A DNA stretch of 64,000 nucleotides from NCBI RefSeq assembly GCF_016925615.1, contig NZ_CP070499.1, forward strand, positions 2,232,001 to 2,296,000, read 5' to 3'. The notes beneath the pieces were generated by a model. The model had not been told where the DNA came from. It ran no database searches and saw nothing but the letters and a program-made list of their open reading frames with translations. Positions 8,429 through 16,250 of the stretch are shown here, piece after piece; the first letter of the stretch is position 1, and each line of letters begins with the position of its first letter. Origin of the DNA: Natronosporangium hydrolyticum. Lineage in GTDB: Bacteria > Actinomycetota > Actinomycetes > Mycobacteriales > Micromonosporaceae. A program made the position numbers and the translations under genes.

Positions 8429-9367
8429 TCAGGCCAGCAACGGCAGGCAGGCGAGGTAGACCAGGAGCAGCAGGACCGCGTCGCGCCGGGACGCGCGATA
8501 GTTCAGCCAGAGCAGCAGCCAGGCGAGGGCGGAGATCCCGACCATCACCACCAGCAGCGCCGGCAGGAGCCGGAAGTCGGGGTCGCCGCCGGCGGCGAGC
8601 GCGACCACGGCGCCGCCGGCGACGCTGTTGAACAGGTTGCTGCCCAGCAGGTTGCCGACGACCAGGTCGGGTTCGCCCCGCCGCTGCGCCTGGATCGCGG
8701 TGACGAGTTCGGGTAGCGAGGTGCCGATCGCCACCAGGGTGAAGCCGATCACCTCGGGGGAGACGCCGAGCCGGCCGGCGAGGTCGCTGGCGCTGAGTAC
8801 GAGCAGCTGGGCGCCGCCGACGGTGCCGGCGAGGCCGAAGACGATGCGTACCGACTCCCGGACGGGCCGGATCGGGCGGGTGGTCAGCGCGGTCACCGAG
8901 GCCGGCACCGGGTCGCCGGTGCGGCGGGCAGCTAACACCAGGACGGCGATCGCGACCAGGGTGGTTACCGCGAGCAGGATACCGGCGCCGAGGCCGAGCC
9001 CCCACCAGGCCGCCGCCGCCAGTAGCGCCACCGCGACGACCGACATCGGTGCTTCGCGCCGTGCGGTGGCCGACGAGATCGCGATCGGGGCGATCAGCGC
9101 GGCGACGCCGAGGATCAGCGTGACGTTGACGATGTTGGACCCGACCAGGCTGGCCAGGGCCAGCGACACCTCGTCGCGGGCGGCGGCCAGGCCGGCGACG
9201 ACCAGCTCCGGGGCGCTGGTGCCGAGGCCGATGATCACGACACCGACGACGATTGGGCTGATCCGCAGCCGGGTGGCGGCTCGGCTCGCGCCGATCACGA
9301 GCTGATCTGCCGCGATCGCCAGCAACGCCAGCCCGGCGGCGGCGAGGAGCAACAACAGCAGCACCAA
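8429..9367 (-). CDS. Calcium/sodium antiporter (CaCA family, YrbG-like)
   Basis: A 312-residue membrane protein with two inverted Na_Ca_ex repeats. The first alpha repeat reads GTSAPELVVAG followed by VGSNIVNVTLILG, and the second GTSLPELVTAI followed by NLLGSNLFNSVAGGAVV. The Glu and Asn residues of both repeats that coordinate the cation are present. The family exchanges cytoplasmic Ca2+ (sometimes K+-dependent) for external Na+. It ends 41 bp from the convergent membrane protein gene. The 5' side faces the CebR-controlled cellobiose phosphorylase promoter, about 135 bp away. Confidence 0.9.
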   Translation of the reverse strand: MVLLLLLLAAAGLALLAIAADQLVIGASRAATRLRISPIVVGVVIIGLGTSAPELVVAGLAAARDEVSLALASLVGSNIVNVTLILGVAALIAPIAISSATARREAPMSVVAVALLAAAAWWGLGLGAGILLAVTTLVAIAVLVLAARRTGDPVPASVTALTTRPIRPVRESVRIVFGLAGTVGGAQLLVLSASDLAGRLGVSPEVIGFTLVAIGTSLPELVTAIQAQRRGEPDLVVGNLLGSNLFNSVAGGAVVALAAGGDPDFRLLPALLVVMVGISALAWLLLWLNYRASRRDAVLLLLVYLACLPLLA

Positions 9368-9503
9368 CCCAGCCCCCGAGTGTGCAAGCGGCCCGCCCGC
9401 TCCGGCTGGCCAGGCTTCGACCAGCGCATATCGTACGCCACCGCGGGGCGCCCCGGTTACCGACAGCGGTCGGGCAGGTGACAGAAACCGGAGCGACCAA
9501 GAG

Positions 9504-9550
9504 TTGACACATACCTGGCCGGCGCGGCAAGCTCCATGGGAGCGCTCCCG
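9504..9550 (+). promoter_or_regulatory. Promoter with CebR-type operator for cellobiose phosphorylase
   Basis: A consensus -35 TTGACA lies at 9504-9509 with a weak -10 CAAGCT at 9528-9533. Immediately downstream, 9537-9550 reads TGGGAGCGCTCCCG, which matches 13 of 14 bases of the palindromic CebR box TGGGAGCGCTCCCA known from Streptomyces cellulose and cellobiose genes. CebR is a LacI-family repressor released by cellobiose or cellotriose. The box covers the expected transcription start, so the gene should be induced by cellulose breakdown. No cebR gene is in the window. Confidence 0.8.
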
Positions 9551-9611
9551 AATATGTAAACCCGCCGCGTCCGGTCGGCTGGTCCGGACTTATAGAGAAA
9601 AAGGTGTCGTA

Positions 9612-12059
9612 GTGCGCTACGGGTACTTTGACGATGAGGAGCGGGAGTATGTCATCACCCGCCCGGACACGCCGCTGCCGTGGATCAACTATCTCGGCAC
9701 CGAGGCTTACTTCGGCATCGTCTCCAACACCGCCGGTGGCTTCTCGTTTTATCGGGACGCGCGGCTGCGTAGGTTGACCCGTTACCGGTACAACAACGCC
9801 CCCTTCGACCTCGGTGGGCGCTACCTGTATCTGCGAGACAACGACACCGGTGACTACTGGTCACCGTCCTGGCAACCGACGCAGTCCGAGCTGGACGCGT
9901 ACGAGTGCCGGCACGGGCTCTCATACACCCAGATCAATTCCCGTCGGGCGGGGGTCGAGGCGCGCACCCTCTACTTCGTTCCGGTCGGTGAGACGCTGGA
10001 GGTGTGGCGGCTGCAGGTCACCAACCATCGGGACACCCCGGTGGACCTGTCGGTCTTCTCCTCGGTGGAGTTCTGCCTGTGGGAGGCCCAGGACGACGCC
10101 ACCAACTTCCAGCGCAACTTCTCCACCGGGCAGGTGGAGGTGGTCGACGGCGTCATCTACCACAAGACCGAGTACCGGGAGCGCCGGGACCACTTCGCCT
10201 ACTTCGCCTGTTCCGAGCCGCTGGCCGGCTTCGACACCCAGCGGGAGGCGTTCCTCGGCCCGTACCGTGGTTTCGATCGTCCGGCGGTGGTGGCGAGTGG
10301 TCGCTCCACCGATTCGATCGCCCATGGGTGGGCGCCGCACGGCAGCCACCAGGTGCATGCTCCGCTAGCCCCCGGAGAGACCCGGGAGATCGTCTTCCTG
10401 CTCGGCTACTGGGAGAACCCGCGCGACGCCAAGTTCGACCCACCCGGTTCGCAGACGATCAACAAGGCGCTGGTGCGCCCGGTCATCGACCGCTGGCTCC
10501 GGCCGGAGACGGTGGCCGAGGGGTTCGCGAGCCTGCGCGAGCAGTGGGGGTCGTTGCTCGGGGGCATCCAGGTCGACACGCCGGACCGGGACACCGACCG
10601 GATGGTCAATATCTGGAACGCCTACCAGTGCCTGGTGACCTTCAATATGAGCCGGTCCACGTCGTTCTACGAGTCGGGGATCGGCCGGGGGATGGGGTTC
10701 CGGGACTCCAACCAGGACCTGCTGGGCTTTGTGCACATGATCCCGGAGCGGGCCCGCGAGCGGATCCTGGACATCGCCGCCACCCAGCTGCCCACCGGTG
10801 GGGCGTATCACCAGTATCAGCCGCTCACCAAGCGGGGCAACAACGACATCGGGTCCGGCTTCAACGACGACCCGCTCTGGTTGATCGTCGGCACCGGGGC
10901 GTACCTTCGAGAGACCGGCGACAGTTCGATCCTTGACGAACAGGTGCCCTATGACAACCTGCCGGGCACCGAGACGCCGCTCTACGAGCATCTCCAGCGT
11001 TCGCTGAAGTACACACTCGACCGGCTGGGCCCACACAGCCTGCCGCTGATCGGCCGGGCAGACTGGAACGACTGCCTGAACCTCAACTGTTTCTCGGAGA
11101 CTCCGGGCGAGCCGTTCCAGACCACCGAGAACCGCGACGGCGGGGCGGCGGAGTCGGTCTTCATCGCGGGCCTGTTCGTGCTCGCAGCCAAGGAGCTGGC
11201 TAACATCGCCGATTACCGTGGGCTCGGCGAGGAGGCGGCCAGCTACCGGACGAACGCCGAGAAGATGTCCGGCACCATCATGGAGCATGGCTGGGACGGG
11301 TCCTGGTTCCGGCGGGCGTACGATTTCTTCGGCGCCCCGATCGGCTCGGGGGAGAACGAAGAGGGGCAGATCTTCATCGAACCGCAGGGCATGTGTGTGC
11401 TGGGCGGGGTGGGGTTGGAGGACGGCACCGCGGTGCGGGCGCTTAACAGCGTGCGGGAGCGGCTCGCCACCGAACACGGCATCGTGCTGCAGCAACCGCC
11501 GTATAGCAGCTACCGGGTCGAGTTGGGGGAGATCTCCTCCTACCCGCCCGGCTACAAGGAGAACGCCGGCATCTTCTGCCACACCAACCCCTGGTTGATG
11601 ATCGCCGAGGCGATGGCCGGCCGGGGCGACGAGGCTTACCACTACTACCGGCTGATCAACCCGTCGGCGCGGGAGACCATCAGCGAGATCCACCGCTGCG
11701 AACCGTACGTCTACGCCCAGATGATCGCCGGCCGGGACGCCCCGACCTTCGGGGAGGCGAAGAACTCCTGGCTGACCGGGACCGCGGCGTGGAACTTCGT
11801 GGCGATCAGCCAGTGGATCCTCGGGCTGCGGCCGGGCTTCGACGGGCTACTGGTGGACCCGGTGCTGCCCTCGGCGTGGGAAGGGTTCACCGCCACCCGG
11901 CGGTTCCGGGGGGCCACTTACGAGATCACCGTCCGGAAGCCGGCCGGCGTGACCGGCCGGGTTGAGCAACTGCTGGTGGACGGCGCACCGGTGGCCGGCA
12001 ACCAGGTGCCGCTGGCGCCGGCCGGTGCCACCGTCCGGGTCGAAGCCCAGATCGGCTGA
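9612..12059 (+). CDS. GH94 cellobiose phosphorylase
   Basis: An 815-residue cytoplasmic enzyme of glycoside hydrolase family 94, which splits cellobiose with phosphate into glucose-1-phosphate and glucose. The N terminus (MRYGYFDDEEREYVITRPD, then PWINYLG) is typical of true cellobiose phosphorylases. IGRADWNDCLN near residues 481-490 holds the catalytic acid motif, and the (alpha/alpha)6 barrel and C-terminal sandwich are complete. I take the GTG at 9612 (ribosome-binding site AAAGGTG) and not the frame opening at 9504, because upstream codons do not match the family and cover the promoter and operator. It pairs functionally with the secreted cellulase at 51176-53272 and the CebR box in its promoter. 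No transporter gene accompanies it. Confidence 0.95.
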   Translation: MRYGYFDDEEREYVITRPDTPLPWINYLGTEAYFGIVSNTAGGFSFYRDARLRRLTRYRYNNAPFDLGGRYLYLRDNDTGDYWSPSWQPTQSELDAYECRHGLSYTQINSRRAGVEARTLYFVPVGETLEVWRLQVTNHRDTPVDLSVFSSVEFCLWEAQDDATNFQRNFSTGQVEVVDGVIYHKTEYRERRDHFAYFACSEPLAGFDTQREAFLGPYRGFDRPAVVASGRSTDSIAHGWAPHGSHQVHAPLAPGETREIVFLLGYWENPRDAKFDPPGSQTINKALVRPVIDRWLRPETVAEGFASLREQWGSLLGGIQVDTPDRDTDRMVNIWNAYQCLVTFNMSRSTSFYESGIGRGMGFRDSNQDLLGFVHMIPERARERILDIAATQLPTGGAYHQYQPLTKRGNNDIGSGFNDDPLWLIVGTGAYLRETGDSSILDEQVPYDNLPGTETPLYEHLQRSLKYTLDRLGPHSLPLIGRADWNDCLNLNCFSETPGEPFQTTENRDGGAAESVFIAGLFVLAAKELANIADYRGLGEEAASYRTNAEKMSGTIMEHGWDGSWFRRAYDFFGAPIGSGENEEGQIFIEPQGMCVLGGVGLEDGTAVRALNSVRERLATEHGIVLQQPPYSSYRVELGEISSYPPGYKENAGIFCHTNPWLMIAEAMAGRGDEAYHYYRLINPSARETISEIHRCEPYVYAQMIAGRDAPTFGEAKNSWLTGTAAWNFVAISQWILGLRPGFDGLLVDPVLPSAWEGFTATRRFRGATYEITVRKPAGVTGRVEQLLVDGAPVAGNQVPLAPAGATVRVEAQIG

Positions 12060-12091
12060 CCCGCAACGGCTCAGTTCGCAGTACCCACCCC

Positions 12092-12128
12092 GTCGAGCCG
12101 GCGCCCGCGATCCGGGCGCCGGCTCGAC
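12092..12128. terminator. Bidirectional terminator hairpin
   Basis: A perfect 16-bp inverted repeat (12092-12107 with 12113-12128) around the loop CGATC lies between the convergent cellobiose phosphorylase and SRPBCC genes. No T run follows on either side, as is common in actinobacterial terminators. Confidence 0.8.
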
Positions 12129-12145
12129 CATTGCGGGCTCGGAGA

Positions 12146-12781
12146 TCAGGCGGGTGCCGCGCCGGTGTAGAACGCGGTGCAGCGTTCGGCGCTGGCCCGG
12201 GCGGCGGCTTCGTCGGCGCCGGCGGCGAGATGCGCGTCGAGCCAGCGTTGACTGCTGATCGTCACGAACTCGAGCCCTTCCTGGCTGGTGGGCCAGGTCG
12301 CCGCCGCGGCCGGGTCGACCCCGGCGCCGCTGTCGAGGTGGCGCGCCAGCCCGATCAGCGCCAACTCCCAGCCGATGCCGGTGGCGCCGGGGCCGAACTC
12401 GACCCAGTGCTCGTCCGGGAGCATGATGTGGGTCAGCTCCAGCCGGGTCCGCTCGTCGGACTCTGGGTGCAGCCGTAGCTCCACCCAGCTGACCGCGCCG
12501 CCGTACTCCCAGGTTGCGGTGACGCTGTGCGGCGGGTCGCAAGTTTCGATGGTGCCGCCGGCGTTGCCTTCGAACTGGTAGCTGCCGCCGGGCCGGAGCT
12601 CGCCGGAGACCGGCAGGAACCATCGGGGCAGGCGTTCCGGGTTGGTGCAGGCGTCCCAGACATCGTCGATGCTGGCCCGGTAGGTCTCGCTGATCGTGAC
12701 GGTCTTGGCCGCACCGGCCTCGATGCTCCGGTCGCCGATCCGTCGCTCGACCGCGTTGAGCTGCTCGCGAATGTCGATCAT
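12146..12781 (-). CDS. SRPBCC/AHSA1-domain protein
   Basis: A 211-residue protein. Residues ~25-150 form an Activator-of-Hsp90-homologue-1-like START/SRPBCC fold: SETYRASIDDVWDACTNPERLPRWFLPVSGELRPGGSYQ is the typical strand-helix opening, and the C-terminal helix follows near GWELALIGLARHL. These are hydrophobic-ligand-binding proteins of unknown substrate. The ATG at 12781 overlaps the stop of the upstream ArsR regulator in an ATGA junction, so the pair is translationally coupled. This ArsR-SRPBCC pairing is common in actinobacteria and other bacteria and is usually autoregulated. Confidence 0.9.
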   Translation of the reverse strand: MIDIREQLNAVERRIGDRSIEAGAAKTVTISETYRASIDDVWDACTNPERLPRWFLPVSGELRPGGSYQFEGNAGGTIETCDPPHSVTATWEYGGAVSWVELRLHPESDERTRLELTHIMLPDEHWVEFGPGATGIGWELALIGLARHLDSGAGVDPAAAATWPTSQEGLEFVTISSQRWLDAHLAAGADEAAARASAERCTAFYTGAAPA

Positions 12782-13173
12782 GGGTTCTCCTCGTGATTGT
12801 CGTTGCTTGCCGGGTTGGGCTTGCTGTCGGGGTTGTCGTCGCTGGCGCGGCGGCGTTCTCGTTGGCCGCGGGCCAGTTCGGTGGCGAGCGCGGTCAGTGG
12901 CGGGGTCCAGAACCGACGGAACCTCTCCAGCCACTCGTCGATGTCCCGCAGGCCGTCCGGTTCGACCGCGTAGAGCCGCCGGGTGCCGGCGGGGCGGACA
13001 GTGGCGAAGCCGGACTCGCGCAACACCCGGAGGTGCTGGGACACCGCGGGTTGGCTGATCCCGAACTCCTCCTGGATCACCGCGCAGACCGCGCCGGAGC
13101 TGAGCTCACCATCGGCGAGCAGCTCCAGGATGCGGCGTCGGACCGGATCGCCGAGGACATCGAACGCGTGCAC
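12778..13173 (-). CDS. ArsR-family winged-helix repressor
   Basis: A 131-residue regulator with an ArsR/SmtB winged helix (about residues 5-80): FDVLGDPVRRRILELLADGELSSGAV and the recognition helix FGISQPAVSQHLRVLRESG. No Cys-rich metal site is present, so it belongs to the non-metal ArsR branch that precedes SRPBCC proteins. The C terminus is a charged, Asn-rich tail. The stop overlaps the SRPBCC start by 4 bp. An AT-rich stretch upstream (13180-13205, with CTTATAT on the reverse side) probably contains the promoter. Confidence 0.9.
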   Translation of the reverse strand: MHAFDVLGDPVRRRILELLADGELSSGAVCAVIQEEFGISQPAVSQHLRVLRESGFATVRPAGTRRLYAVEPDGLRDIDEWLERFRRFWTPPLTALATELARGQRERRRASDDNPDSKPNPASNDNHEENP

Positions 13174-13257
13174 GATGGCTACTCTAGAAGCCTATGCTTA
13201 TATAAGGCAAGTCTGTAACAGAGAAGGCGGCCGGGTGGTTCTGCTATCGTCGTTACC

Positions 13258-13308
13258 GTGAAGCGCGCTGCTGTGACGACGACGCCGGAGACTGTCCCGG
13301 CGCGCTAA
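13258..13308 (+). CDS. Thr-rich leader peptide of thrS (attenuator)
   Basis: A 16-codon ORF beginning with GTG encodes V/MKRAAVTTTPETVPAR, with three consecutive threonine codons (13276-13284) and a fourth at 13291. It ends 14 nt before a strong hairpin that stands between it and the threonyl-tRNA synthetase gene. There is no Shine-Dalgarno sequence, but TATCGT at 13245-13250 places a transcription start at about 13257, so the peptide is probably translated from a leaderless message. Four Thr in sixteen residues directly before a Thr-tRNA ligase strongly suggests ribosome-mediated attenuation. Expression is not proven by sequence alone. Confidence 0.7.
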   Translation: MKRAAVTTTPETVPAR

Positions 13309-13322
13309 CCGTTATCTGACGA

Positions 13323-13356
13323 CCGAAGCCCCGGGGCGAGTGCCCCGGGGCTTCGG
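13323..13356 (+). terminator. Attenuator hairpin before thrS
   Basis: A perfect 15-bp stem (13323-13337 with 13342-13356, arm CCGAAGCCCCGGGGC) with a GAGT loop lies between the Thr-rich leader ORF and the thrS start at 13397. It has no T run after it. A ribosome stalled on the Thr codons 40-60 nt upstream could leave upstream sequence free to pair alternatively. I do not see a clear antiterminator partner, so the switching mechanism is inferred. Confidence 0.7.
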
Positions 13357-13396
13357 CGTGTGGTCACTCGTCCCACCAGAGCACGAGGAGACCACC

Positions 13397-14701
13397 ATGC
13401 CTGACCACCACAAGCTCGGCCGGGAGCTGGGCCTGTTCGGCACCGACCCGCTGATCGGCGCCGGCCTGCCCTACTGGCTGCCCGACGGGGCGCTGCTCCG
13501 GCACACCCTGGAGGAGTACATCAGGGGGTTGGAGCGGCGCGCCGGCTACCAGCACGTCTACTCACCGGTGCTGGGTAAGCGGGAGTTGTACGAGATCTCC
13601 GGCCATTGGCGCCACTACCAGCAGGACATGTTCCCGCCGATGCGGCTCGGGGACGAAGAGGTGGTGCTACGCCCCAGCCTGTGCCCGCACCACGCGGTAA
13701 TCTTCCGATCCCGCGGCCACAGCTACCGGGAGCTGCCGGTGCGGCTCGCCGAACTCGGCGGCATGTACCGTTCGGAGCTCTCGGGCGTGCTGGGCGGGTT
13801 GACCAGGGTTCGCGCGATCCAGCTCAACGATGCCCACATCTTCTGCGCGCTGGACCAGGTCGGCGAGGAGGTGACCGCCGCGCTGGTGATGATCCAACGG
13901 GTGTACCAGGACCTGGGCATCGAGCCGGCCAGCTACCGGCTATCGCTGCCGGCCAGCGGTAACCCCGCGGGCGGTAAGTACGTCGCGGCGCCGGAGATGT
14001 GGCACCGGGCGGCGGCGTTCTTGACCGACGTGCTCGACGCCGCCGGCCTCGACTACGCCGCCTCCGACGGTGAGGCGGCGTTCTACGGCCCGAAGATCGA
14101 CGTGCAGGTCGCTGACCACGCCGGCCGCGAGACCACCCTCTCCACCATTCAGGTCGACCTATACCAGCCGGCCCAGTTCGGGCTGGCGTACACCGGCCCG
14201 GACGGGGCCCGACACCAGCCGGTGATGGTGCACCGCAGCGTGCTCGGCAGCATCGAGCGGGCCGTCGCGTACCTGATCGAACGGCACGGCGGGGCGTTCC
14301 CGCCGTGGTTGGCGCCGACCCAGCTGCTGGTGTTGCCGATCGCGCAGCCGGACCAGGACGCGGCCGCCCAGCTGGCCGCCCTCGCCGATGATGCCGGCCT
14401 ACGGGTACGCGTGGCCGGCCCGGACCGGGGAAGCCTGGCCGCCCGGGTGCGCGCCGACCGGCTGGTGCCCTACCAGGCGGTGATCGGGGAGGCCGAGCGC
14501 GCCGCCGACGCGGTCGCGCTGCGGCTGCGCGATGGCCGGCGGCTCGCGCCACAGCCGGTGGGCGAAGCGCTCGGCCGGATCAAACACCTGATCGAGCAAC
14601 GCGGCGTCGGATTGTGGGAAAAGCCCATCCTGGCCGAGTCGATCCCGGCTGAGTCGATCCTGGCTGAGTTCGGCGGTGCTCAGCGCGGTGGCCATGGCTA
14701 A
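13397..14701 (+). CDS. thrS: Threonyl-tRNA synthetase lacking TGS and editing domains
   Basis: A 434-residue class II synthetase that joins threonine to tRNA-Thr. Only the catalytic core and the anticodon-binding domain (about residues 310-405) are present; the N-terminal TGS and editing domains of the usual ~650-residue enzyme are absent. Motif 2 (YRSELSGVLGGLTRVRAIQLNDAHIF) and motif 3 (HRSVLGSIERAVAYLIER) are intact, and the three zinc ligands are in place as Cys in SLCPHH, His in DAHIF and His in the motif 3 HR. It starts at the ATG after GAGGAGACCACC. Short enzymes of this type are usually second copies, expressed under Thr starvation or conferring resistance to ThrRS inhibitors. The last 20 residues include a 5-residue tandem repeat (ILAES/IPAES/ILAEF). 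Confidence 0.9.
   Translation: MPDHHKLGRELGLFGTDPLIGAGLPYWLPDGALLRHTLEEYIRGLERRAGYQHVYSPVLGKRELYEISGHWRHYQQDMFPPMRLGDEEVVLRPSLCPHHAVIFRSRGHSYRELPVRLAELGGMYRSELSGVLGGLTRVRAIQLNDAHIFCALDQVGEEVTAALVMIQRVYQDLGIEPASYRLSLPASGNPAGGKYVAAPEMWHRAAAFLTDVLDAAGLDYAASDGEAAFYGPKIDVQVADHAGRETTLSTIQVDLYQPAQFGLAYTGPDGARHQPVMVHRSVLGSIERAVAYLIERHGGAFPPWLAPTQLLVLPIAQPDQDAAAQLAALADDAGLRVRVAGPDRGSLAARVRADRLVPYQAVIGEAERAADAVALRLRDGRRLAPQPVGEALGRIKHLIEQRGVGLWEKPILAESIPAESILAEFGGAQRGGHG
14627..14671 (+). repeat. 15-bp x3 tandem repeat at the 3' end of thrS
   Basis: Three imperfect copies of ATCCTGGCTGAGTCG (14627-14641, 14642-14656, 14657-14671) encode ILAES, IPAES and ILAEF in the C-terminal tail. They lie beyond the anticodon-binding domain. 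Confidence 0.9.
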
Positions 14702-14770
14702 CAGCCGAAGTTCGGGGCCCGGTCAACTCAACGCCGTACGCCGTTCCCCGCGGTCGCGTTAACTGACCAC

Positions 14771-16027
14771 ATGCGCGAAGCAGCAACCCATCCGGAGCAC
14801 GTCCACGGGGAGCACGTCCACGGGGAGCACGTCCACGGGGTACATCGGCGCTCACTGCTCGTCGGCGCCGGCGGGCTGCTGATGCTCGCCGCAGCACCGG
14901 GCTCGGCGCACGCCGCCACCGTGCCGACGACCGAGGCCGGCGAGCCGATGTCGCAGGGCGCAGCCCGTGCCTCCCGGATCAGCGACGGCACCCAGCTCGT
15001 CCACGCCGACCTGCACAACCACACCGTGCTCTCGGATGGTGATGGCGCCCCGGAGGCCGCGTTCGTCTCGATGCGGGAGGCCGGGCTGGACGTGGCGGCG
15101 TTGACCGATCACACCACGATGTTCGGCATCGGTGGCCTGACCTCCGCCCAATGGCGGCTCACCGGCGACCTCGCCGACGCCGCCGACGACCCCGGCCAGT
15201 ACACCGCGATCCGGGGCTTCGAGTGGTCCCATCCGTTGTTGGGGCACGTCAATGTCTGGTTCACTGATGACTTCGCCGATCTGTTGCGGGCCGGCAGCGT
15301 CGGCTCGCTCTACCGGTGGTTGACCTCCCGTAGCGGGTTGGCGAGCCTGAACCATCCGGGCCGGGAGGCCGGCCGGTTCGAGAACTTCCGGCTCGACCCC
15401 GCCGCGGTCGACCAGCTGGTGGGCCTGGAGATCTTCAACCGGCGGGAGGACTACCTGTTCCGGGGTTGGTCGAGCGGTCAGCGCTCACCGCTGGTGGCGT
15501 GCCTGAACGCCGGCTGGCGCACCGGTCTGACCGGGGTGACCGACGAACACGGCACCGACTGGGGTTTCCCGGAGGGCAAGGGGCGCAGCGGGCTGTGGGT
15601 GGTGGAGAACACCCGCGCGGCGGTGTACGAGGCGATGCGTGCCCGCCGCTTCTTCGCCACCCGGGTCTCCGGGCTGCGGGTGGACGCGACCGCTAACGGG
15701 GTGCGGATGGGCGGGAGCTTGCCGATCGCCCAGGGTGATGTCCAGTTCCGGCTCGACCTCGACCGCGGCCCCGACTGGGTGGGGTTGCCGCTGGTGGTGC
15801 AGGTGTTGAGGCCCGGCACTGACGCGCCCGCGGTCGTCGAGGTGGTGGAGCTGACGGCGGGGGAGATCCTGGAGTTCACGGTTCCGCTCGACCGGGCGGA
15901 CGGGGATTGGGTGCTGCTGCGGGTGGCCGACCCGGCCGAGCCGAATGATACGCCCGGCCCGGCCGGCCACCCCTGCAACAACCGGGGCGTGGCCTATACC
16001 AGCCCGTGGTGGTTGGACCCGGCCTAG
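14771..16027 (+). CDS. Tat-exported PHP-domain metallophosphoesterase (CehA/McbA type)
   Basis: A 418-residue protein. After a His-rich N terminus, VHRRSLLVGAGGLLMLAAAP is a twin-arginine signal with a cleavage site near SAHAAT (about residue 49), so the enzyme folds with its metals in the cytoplasm and is exported. The PHP motif HADLHNHTVLSDGDG (about residues 77-91) and LTDHTTMFG supply metal-binding His/Asp residues, and the downstream FEWSHPLLGHVNVWF and SLNHPGREAG motifs complete the polymerase-and-histidinol-phosphatase fold. Related CehA/McbA proteins hydrolyse phosphoesters or carbamates; the substrate here is unknown. The region before the Tat motif contains three tandem copies of EHVHG, which is unusual for a signal-peptide n-region. 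Confidence 0.88.
   Translation: MREAATHPEHVHGEHVHGEHVHGVHRRSLLVGAGGLLMLAAAPGSAHAATVPTTEAGEPMSQGAARASRISDGTQLVHADLHNHTVLSDGDGAPEAAFVSMREAGLDVAALTDHTTMFGIGGLTSAQWRLTGDLADAADDPGQYTAIRGFEWSHPLLGHVNVWFTDDFADLLRAGSVGSLYRWLTSRSGLASLNHPGREAGRFENFRLDPAAVDQLVGLEIFNRREDYLFRGWSSGQRSPLVACLNAGWRTGLTGVTDEHGTDWGFPEGKGRSGLWVVENTRAAVYEAMRARRFFATRVSGLRVDATANGVRMGGSLPIAQGDVQFRLDLDRGPDWVGLPLVVQVLRPGTDAPAVVEVVELTAGEILEFTVPLDRADGDWVLLRVADPAEPNDTPGPAGHPCNNRGVAYTSPWWLDPA
14794..14838 (+). repeat. 15-bp x3 perfect tandem repeat (EHVHG)
   Basis: Three exact copies of GGAGCACGTCCACGG encode a His-rich EHVHG repeat immediately before the twin-arginine motif of the PHP protein. The copies are in frame and identical at the DNA level, which points to a recent duplication. 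Confidence 0.95.
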
Positions 16028-16054
16028 GATGCTGAGTCGACGTCGATCAGCCGG

Positions 16055-16076
16055 CGCACCGGGAGCTCCCGGTGCG
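16055..16076. terminator. 22-bp perfect palindrome after the PHP gene
   Basis: Arms of 11 bp (16055-16065 and 16066-16076, left arm CGCACCGGGAG) meet without a loop, 28 bp after the PHP stop. It could be the first of two terminators between the convergent PHP and formaldehyde dehydrogenase genes, or a protein-binding palindrome. Confidence 0.5.
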
Positions 16077-16150
16077 TGGCGGTCGGGTTCGGCCGGTGGC
16101 CACCTCCCGGACAGCGATCTCCCGGGCGGGGCCCGCAACCACCAGAGCGG

Positions 16151-16190
16151 CAGGACGCCCCGTGCGGCCGTGGCTACACGGGGCGTCCTG
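16151..16190. terminator. Bidirectional terminator hairpin
   Basis: A perfect 14-bp stem CAGGACGCCCCGTG (16151-16164) pairs with 16177-16190 across a 12-nt loop, between the convergent PHP and fdhA genes. Confidence 0.8.
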
Positions 16191-16208
16191 GCTCAGCCGA
16201 CTGTTACT

Positions 16209-16250
16209 GGTCAGACCCGGTGCTGGTCAGACCCGGTGCTGGTCAGACCG
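16209..16250. repeat. 16-bp tandem repeat (2.6 copies) at the fdhA stop
   Basis: GGTCAGACCCGGTGCT is repeated at 16209-16224 and 16225-16240, with a partial third copy to 16250 that runs into the last codons of fdhA (its stop is 16243-16245). Confidence 0.95.
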
